Shown here piece by piece: positions 57,790 to 64,000 of a stretch of DNA of 64,000 bases. Origin of the DNA: Mixophyes australis (taxonomy: Eukaryota; Chordata; Amphibia; Anura; Limnodynastidae); assembly GCA_036250195.1 (NCBI GenBank), contig JAVHZZ010000004.1, positions 159,059,227 to 159,123,226 on the forward strand, given 5' to 3'. Within the stretch, counting starts at the first letter, position 1. Each line of letters starts with the position of its first letter. Under the pieces are notes generated by a model. It saw only the letters and a program-made list of their open reading frames with translations. It ran no database searches and was not told the origin of the DNA. The translations under genes were made by a program, and so were the position numbers.

Positions 57790-59066
57790 CACTTGGACCA
57801 GTCACCGGAGGACGTTCATCCCGAGAATCACCTACGATACCCTCCTTCCCTAGGGACTGCCTATACAGTTACACATCTATCCAGATGGCTCCAACCACCT
57901 TTATGGGCATGTTGTTTGCCGTCGTGAGCTGGATCCAATCCCCAGCGGAGTCCTGCTGTAGGTGTTGGTAATAGCGATAAAAACAGGCAGTAGTCATGGT
58001 AGTGACTTGCGACCCTGTATCCAGCAAGTACCTCTGATTGTGGCCCTGAAGGGTGGCCACCACCACGGGCCATTCTCCAACTAATTCAGCCGAATTGATG
58101 ATACACGGCTCTCGCCCAAGACCCCCTGCAGTTGGTACCTCTACTATTGCACACGCCTGCATTGGTAGCAGCGAGGGCTGTCCGGATCCCTCCTGTGTGT
58201 CTCTTCCCTATGGTCTTCCACCGAACCGCCTCATCTCACCCATATCCTGTTTCAGGTAACCCATCTCCTCCTTCATCTGGCGTATCACTTCAGCCAGCTC
58301 TTTTCACACCCTTCCAGTGGCTATGTAGCTTGCGCTGCTGCTTGCAAGGTGGGTTGGGTCTGTTGAGAGTTGACCGCTGTAGCGTCCCCGTGCTCCTCCA
58401 TCTCCCAGGCCACAGCATCCGCATGTGCCCGATGGAAGGACGTCTCTGGCATCATCCGAATCCGATCTTGCAGCGCTTTCTGCAGATAACCATTGCTGAG
58501 GCCAGTAACGAATTGTTCCCTCATAAGCCAATCGGGGTTCCCCAAGCCTTCTTCGTCTTGCTTCCAAAGATCTATGAGCACCTTCTGCAGGGTGATAGCA
58601 AACTGGGGAATCATCTCATCCTCTCGTTGGAAACGCGTGAAGAACCATCAGCGCAGTATCATGGCCGATAAAGGATCTCCATACAGGTCAACCAATATCC
58701 TCAGGATGTCTGGGAACGTCTCCGCTGTTCCGGTGTGCCCAGGAGCAATGTGCGCCGCGCGTCCCCTTCCAGCAAGTTGAGCGCCAAATCTCCCAGCATG
58801 TTTTCACCCACAACAAAGAGTCAGGCAGTCCCTCGTAGGCATTCTTCCCTGTCCGACAGCATCAGTTTCCTTCCATTGAACCTGGGAACGTGGGAGAGAG
58901 CGGCTCCTATTGCAACAAATGCTGGGCGCGTTGGTGGCCCCATGGGGGGATCCACCGGAGGATGCAACTTCGCTGCGGAACTTACCTGGAAATGACCAAC
59001 TGGGGGACTCACCAGTCCTCCATCACTCACCACCACATGGGGGTCGTCTGAAACCCGGTCCTCCAT
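57790..59066 (-). pseudogene. gag and aspartic protease of the gypsy-type element
   Basis: gag begins near ATG 59066 (MEDRVSDDPHVVV), continues through VPRFNGRKLMLSDREECL and, after frame changes, DWLMREQFVTGLSN and LQDRIRMMPETSF, typical of capsid C-terminal regions in vertebrate gypsy relatives. A partial zinc knuckle CYQC lies at 58159-58170. The protease follows in a third frame with LLDTGSQVT (active-site DTG at 58001-58021), LTTANNMPI, and VILGMNVL near 57810. Stops and frameshifts inactivate all parts. In life gag would assemble the particle and the protease would process it. Confidence 0.85.
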
Positions 59067-59100
59067 AGTTTCCTGTCGGGATCCTGCCGACTACGCCAAG

Positions 59101-59505
59101 TGCAGCGGGTGCTAAAAAGGACAAAGCCATGCAGCACAAATCCCCGATCCTACACCCCAGTTACTCACCTGATCCCAAGGGAACACTGTGAACACCACCT
59201 CACTGTCTGCGAACTCTTGATGCTAGACTTGCCTTGATTCTCCTCCCCGGCATGCCTATCGGTATGACCCCTGCGGGGGAAGCAAAGTGTGAAGATTTGC
59301 TGTAATTTGAAGGGGGGGCAATGTCTGAGGTGACGATTACAAGGCAGAGACACCCACTCTACCCCGGTCGCCAGCACCACGTTTTGCTCTGGGTTGCTAC
59401 GACAGCGTCGCTAGTACGAGGGCCTAGGAACAATCACACCCATGTACTCCACCTACCAGGAGGTGGATGCCCATTCAGAACAAAGGAGCCTTAGTGTTAT
59501 ACTCA
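59101..59505 (-). mobile_element. Direct repeat, probable 5' LTR
   Basis: Partner of 56336-56742, lying directly upstream of gag in minus sense. It contains GATCAGGTGAGTAAC, a strong splice-donor-like sequence (minus sense, ~59165), and another at its outer edge (CCGGTGAGTATAAC, ~59508). Confidence 0.78.
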
Positions 59506-60371
59506 CCGGATAACTCCTACTTTTAGCTCCTGCCTCCAGGCGTCCTTCCGTCACCTGCAATGACAACACCCATCCTCCCACCGCTCTAACCGTGAGACTA
59601 TGGTAGGTCATTCATATGTGGATACACCAGGAGACCTGACTAGGGGTCATTGCACGACTTTGATAGGAAGATGTACACTAAACACAAATCCCGGGGACTT
59701 ACTAAGGAGCAGGACTCCTCTCTAGGGGAACATGCACAAGGCACAACGGTGGAACTCACAGAAACCGCATGCCACCTGATCAGGCATCTCCGCCTGGAAC
59801 CATCAGTGGCTGCTGCCGGAACTCAGACTTGACCTGTCCAACCCTGTGGTAACACTGTCTAAACTGAAACTGTCAGGTGGGCCTGCCAGAACTAAGCGTC
59901 AGGAACCCAAGTGGATCCAAAGGCGGGGCCTGTTGGAACTCACAAGGGGAGTGCTGCACGGATAATGGGGAACCCAACCACGGCCTCACCAACTCTGCAT
60001 GACCCCAGGGACTTATGGGTCGGGCAACTGCTGTTTGTCCTACCCCTGACCGTATGTGAGATGATGCTAACTACTTCCCCAAAGGAACAACAAAAAGGAG
60101 AGGTGGGGAACAGGAAACAGGAGCCTACCTTTATTGGGCACCTGACGCCTTGTACCTGCGAAGAGATATCCAAAGCACAGCCACACACAATACATAATGC
60201 CACAATACACAATGCCATATAGTACACTAGTTCAATACCCAATACCCCGGGCTGCACTGATCCAAGACTAGCAGTGTGGGTGACATCTACCTAAAGAACC
60301 AAATGTGCCACACAATAACAGGGACCTTCTGCTACACTGTTGTCAGGCCTTTAAAGCCTACCTCAAATCAA
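59506..60371. other. Unassigned, possibly more of a long LTR or leader
   Basis: GC-richer than the surroundings; CAATAAAGG in minus sense near 60135 could be a poly(A) site. No second copy of this stretch occurs near 56.7 kb, so it is either outside the LTR or deleted from the other copy. Confidence 0.35.
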
Positions 60372-60620
60372 GGGTCTTGTGCCCCGCTACAATCAAGGGC
60401 CTTACGCCCTGCTACCACTGCCTTTTGGGCCTTGTGCCCAAAAGCTACTACTAGGGCCTTGCACCCTGCTCACTCTACCTATTTGGCCTTGTGCCCTGCT
60501 CATTCTACCTATAGGGCCTATACCCAGGAAAAGCTTGCCTCTGTCTTAGCTGCGCCCGGGCCTTGTGCCCACTATCTGCGCCACAGGTTAATGCCCGATT
60601 TGCCCACAGGCCTTGTGTCT
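60372..60620. repeat. GGGCCTTGTGCCC minisatellite
   Basis: Eight copies of GGGCCTTGTGCCC or one- to four-base variants start at 60372, 60397, 60427, 60454, 60484, 60514, 60558 and 60608, spacing 25-50 bp. Each core begins GGGC and ends GCCC, so every unit can form a tiny hairpin. Confidence 0.85.
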
Positions 60621-60689
60621 GATGAGAGGAAGGGGACTGCAATGACTATGACTATGTATAGAGGTGCGGGCGCAGGCCCAGGAGACGGG

Positions 60690-61537
60690 TGTTAGGAACT
60701 CCTCCAGCTGGTACAACAAAACCCGGAGTCTACTCCGAAAGCCAGGTGTTATCTGGAGCCCCTAGTGGAGGAGACAGACTTGGCCGCAGGCTAACAGAGG
60801 GTTGAGAGTTGTGTACTGACTAAGGAGAACCCAGGGATAGGGTGTTATGGTGGACAGCAGCGTGGGGTTCAGGCAGGGTTGGTGCAGGCAGCAGACAGCA
60901 TATCCACAGAACAAACCAAGGTCAGAGGTTACAGGCACAGGTTCGGAATCCAGGGACAGGTGAAAGATCAGGGGCACTAGCAGAGAAGCAAAATCCGGGT
61001 TCAGGCAATTGGTCAGGGTCAGAAGCACAGGTTTAAAGTCCAGGAACAAGCAAGGGTCATACACGGGAAATCTATCATAGGTTAAACACCAAGCACAGGG
61101 ATAAAATAGCAAGCTGCAGAACTGTAAACAGGACGCTATAACCGGCAGTGAGGCTCAGTCCTCACTGTCTTAAATAGTTCAAGCAGCCAATTAGAGAAAA
61201 GCCTTCACAGGAGAAGCCTAATAGATATAAGTGTTGGTGGCCAATCGTAATGCAGTGCTCAGCTGCATAATAATAAATGACCCACCGACAAACTGCCTCC
61301 TAGGCACCTGGATAGCCATGATTGCCTCTCCCCTAACTAGCCCTGTGCGCGTCCGCCCGCCAATTGACCAGCTGGCCGGGCGCGGCGACGGGGAGTCTGT
61401 AGCGTCCCGATTGTTGCCCAGGCAACCGGGACGTGGAAACCGGAAGTGACGTTCCGGTTACCGTAGCAACGGCCGGGACGTCATCAGAGGACACAGGAGA
61501 GACGCGGCGGTGCCCGCGGCCGCCGCAATCTCTAACA
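60690..61537 (-). mobile_element. Solo LTR, gypsy-like
   Basis: TGTTAG...CTAACA termini with 5-bp flanks ACGGG/ATGGG (one mismatch). In minus sense a CpG-rich start is followed by CTATTTAAG (TATA-like, ~61175) and a long C/T-rich region with TGACC/CCTTG words usual in gypsy LTRs. Removing it joins the flanks smoothly, supporting a clean insertion. Confidence 0.8.
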
Positions 61538-62022
61538 ATGGGTTGCCCAAAAGTGCCTTAGCTATCGCTGATGCCTTCAAGGGTCTTCACCAGGGATCCC
61601 CCAGCCTCCGCTATCCTCAATGCTCACCGCCGGCTTCTTTATTTGCTCCCGTCGGGTCTTCAGGAGGCAGAGTCGCTCTTAGCCCTGAGCAGGGCTCTCT
61701 GCCTCCATTGTCTTGCTGCCGGCTTCTTGCTTCTCGGTCGTCTCCGCCGGGCTGCCGTCGTCTGTCTTCTCCTCTCGCCGCTACCAACTGAACTCCCTGG
61801 CCGCCGGTGCCTTAGATAGACGTTGACACGTCAACGTCTGATGACATTTCCGCGTGCCTGCGCGATGCCGCGGTGAGCGCTGATTAGTTCCACGTGGCGC
61901 CAAAATTCAGATGACCGAGCGGGGAACTCTGAGTGGTTCCCCATCCCAGTCACCCGCATGGGCGTCGCCGGACTGTGTATTGAAGTGGCGAGGGATGCCC
62001 TGGACACCTCGCATCCAGGTAA
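61538..62022. other. CpG-rich segment ending in a splice-donor-like site
   Basis: Continues the CpG-rich composition of the adjoining LTR but lies outside it. An open frame of ~90 codons in plus sense is Ala/Ser/Pro-rich and not convincing. GCATCCAGGTAAGTCC (GT at 62019) is a consensus donor in plus sense. It could be a first exon/CpG island of a host gene, or GC-rich part of an older retroelement. Confidence 0.4.
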
Positions 62023-62756
62023 GTCCCTCACCTAGGAATTTATTACTTTAGACCACAAAATAATAATTTGGTAATACTGCAACACTAAATATGATCTCTG
62101 TTTAATGTCTGCATTGTCCTCTATTAAAAAAAAATGTTGTCCAAGTACTAATAAAAAATATGTTGCCCCCAAATTATTATTAGAAACATGATCCCATAAT
62201 TAATTATTTGTTTCCCCTATAATTAATAATTTTTCCCCATGGTTAATATTTACATTTATGTTTTTGTTTTATTTTGATTTTTCTTACGGATTACAAGATT
62301 CCCAATGGGTTACGGCAGACCAAGGAAGAAGATTTTACATATATGATATTTATGGGACGGAGGGTAATAGCTCGCACATGTAGTGGCACTAGGTGTTACA
62401 CTATATCTTTACATTTTAACCCTGGTGCCCAAAGGCATGGGGTACAAGGAAGGGTACAGCACTAGTCAGCATTTGTACCATACTCTCTAGGTGCGAAGGC
62501 TTGATCATTTGTTTGCCTCCTCCCCTTTGAGGACTGGGTCCAATGCTGAGTAAGCTGGGATGTTAGGGAATATAAGGAATAAAACTGAATGTTCTGCATC
62601 CAGTTTTACAGTGCAGTTTGGCATGCGGGTTAGGGGTTTGCAAAGCACCACACATCAGAGGATAAATCCTGCTGTTTATATCTGAAAACCACATCCAATG
62701 TGTGGCAGTTGGCAAACCACACAGTAAAGTTTCCTTTAGTAAATTTCCCTCTTAAT
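62023..62756. other. Unassigned stretch
   Basis: 62060-62250 repeats TTAATAATT/CCCC words in the style of 23.6-24.2 kb. Nothing else recognised. Confidence 0.45.
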
Positions 62757-62941
62757 CAGTGTTTCTCAACTCCAGTCCTCAGGACCCACTAACAGTGCAG
62801 GATTGCCAGGTGACCAGTGACATAATTATACCACCTGCTACACTGTGTCATTCAATAATGAATACACCTGTGCTCCAGCAAGGAGATATGGAAAACATGT
62901 ACTGCTAGGGGGTCCTGAGGACTGGAGTTGAGAAACACTGC
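62757..62941. mobile_element. hAT-type MITE, 185 bp
   Basis: 31-bp inverted ends beginning CAGTGTTTCTCAACTCCAGT at both termini. Flanks CTCTTAAT (62749-62756) and CTCTAAAT (62942-62949) form an 8-bp duplication with one mismatch, as expected for hAT. Confidence 0.9.
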
Positions 62942-64000
62942 TCTAAATGTATTAATTAAAAGTTTAAGGCAAACACATTATATGGAACAAATTGACTATC
63001 AACCAGTAGCCTTAACTGTAAAAGATTGCATATACAAATATATTATTTTGCCTTATTATGGCCACTTAAGCTAATCTCTACAGGTGTTCATTATGTTGCA
63101 TCAAAGATGTATAGCAGTATTGATATATTTTTAATAGAAAAACATTGACATCTAGTGGCCAACTCAAATACAGGCATTATGGGACATGAACAATTTATGT
63201 ACTAAACTAATAAAGAACATTTTTAATATGACAAAATGGCAAACAGGAGTGCCATAATGTTTCACTCCTGTAACTAATGTGTAAATACATTCTTAAGCAA
63301 AAATGTCTATTAAAAACCCACTTTGATTTAAATGTATATCTTGATTGTATGCTGATTTGCACAGGGTAACTGCAAGTTTCCCATTTCCTGACAGGCATGT
63401 AACTAAGTTTCAGACTACATAAGTCATATTTGTGCAACACACCCATAAAATATTTGTCTATACTTTCATGCCCCCTTCCCCTATTTCGCTTTATCAAATG
63501 TAAGGGGCCACAAAAGGTGCAGCTTGGTTTTCATATGGCTGCTATCATAATAGTGCTTTGTGTGCATGATCAGATGTAAAAATCACATTATATGCAGCAA
63601 CCACACTTTGGTGTATATTTACTAAACTGCGAGTTTGAAACAATGGAGATGTACAAAATAGATATTATCTTAATCATCAATATACTGATTTGCAGGGTAT
63701 TATACATCTATACATACAGAGCATTCTTGTAACTAGTACACAAAATACAATGCATACTTGTGACTACTATTCAATTCCTATCCTATTCTGTAGGCCATTA
63801 TATAATACCCCCCAAATCTCTGATTGTTTTACAATGCATGTTCCCCAAATCTCTGGTGTCTTTACAATGCAGACCTCCTAAACCTCTGGTGGTGTTACAG
63901 TGCATATCCATATTTTGGCTTTAAGTGTCCCTAGAATCTAAATTCTGTAACATTCAAATGTACAAATACAATGCAGAACAGCATTCTGCAGAACAGCAAG
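62942..64000. other. Mostly unassigned
   Basis: A partial copy of the 41.4-kb MITE family seems present at ~63607-63660 (TTTACTAAACTGCGAGTTTG..GGAGATG). No coding. Confidence 0.45.
63809..63905. repeat. Three-unit 33-bp tandem repeat
   Basis: CCAAATCTCTGGTGT.TTTACAATGCA-type units at 63813, 63846 and 63879. Confidence 0.8.

Larger units (their letters stand above)
56336..59505 (-). mobile_element. Gypsy-type retroelement lacking pol, interrupted by an LTR
   Basis: Minus-sense order: ~405-bp repeat (59505-59101), a primer-site-like TGGCGTAGTCGGCAGGATCC just after it, gag, protease, a short remnant, then a second copy of the repeat (56742-56336). The two repeats are ~80% similar by eye. Only ~175 bp separate the protease end from the second repeat once the nested LTR is removed, so reverse transcriptase, RNase H and integrase are deleted. 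The left LTR boundary is inferred from where similarity stops. Confidence 0.75.

Noticed and set aside
58132..58671. 179-codon plus-strand open frame
   Set aside because: Antisense to the gag/protease region, whose minus-strand frames carry recognisable motifs.
61510..61791. 93-codon Ala/Ser/Pro-rich plus-strand frame
   Set aside because: Starts inside the solo LTR and reflects GC-rich composition; no recognisable domain.
1..64000. CRISPR array, operon, phage or prokaryotic system
   Set aside because: Regular repeats present (100 bp, 58 bp, 31 bp) have no spacer structure, and the window has eukaryotic signals throughout.

Overview
The window looks like vertebrate, most likely anuran amphibian, intergenic DNA. 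It is AT-rich and intron-scale, has no operons or bacterial signals, and is packed with mobile-element relics of kinds common in frog genomes: L2/CR1-like LINEs, a tRNA-headed SINE that shares the L2 tail, Tc1 transposons, hAT elements with (AAACCA)-type ends, Ty3/gypsy and retrovirus-like LTRs, and many MITEs. The species assignment is inference from repeat content only.

Layout. 0-1.3 kb: possible 3' end of a spliced gene (three phase-compatible exons, one in-frame stop). 4-14 kb: SINEs, an hAT 3' end with tandem repeats, two L2 LINE copies and a Tc1 copy. 17-24 kb: an hAT transposase remnant (BED finger plus catalytic-region motif), an antisense L2 and a decayed CR1-like LINE. 28.2-31.2 kb: an hAT copy bounded by an exact 8-bp target duplication, filled with an L1-like RT fragment, a ~300-bp repeat lattice and a SINE. 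34-38 kb: several foldback elements. 40.1-41.8 kb: a Tc1 carrying three nested insertions. 44.2-47.1 kb: a complete hAT-type element with exact 8-bp target duplication, a 12-unit array of exactly 100-bp repeats, a 219-codon ORF and a second ~100-bp-period array. 47-49.8 kb: a second Tc1 copy, a SINE and a chromovirus integrase/chromodomain relic. 50.7-51.5 and 56.9-57.8 kb: two solo LTRs of one retrovirus-like family, each with exact 4-bp target duplications. 56.3-59.5 kb: a gypsy-type element reduced to LTR-gag-protease-LTR and interrupted by one of those LTRs. 60.7-61.5 kb: a further solo LTR inside CpG-rich sequence.

The sequence reads as layers of transposition rather than cooperating genes. 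L2 elements probably supplied reverse transcription for the SINE with the matching tail. The hAT copies at 17.1, 28.2 and 44.2 kb, plus fragments at 5.0 and 42.3 kb, appear to be one family of autonomous and deleted members. The strongest unusual signal is the 44.2-47.1 kb element. Stretches listed as unassigned showed no coding or repeat signal by eye; family names rest on motif recognition, not on database searches.
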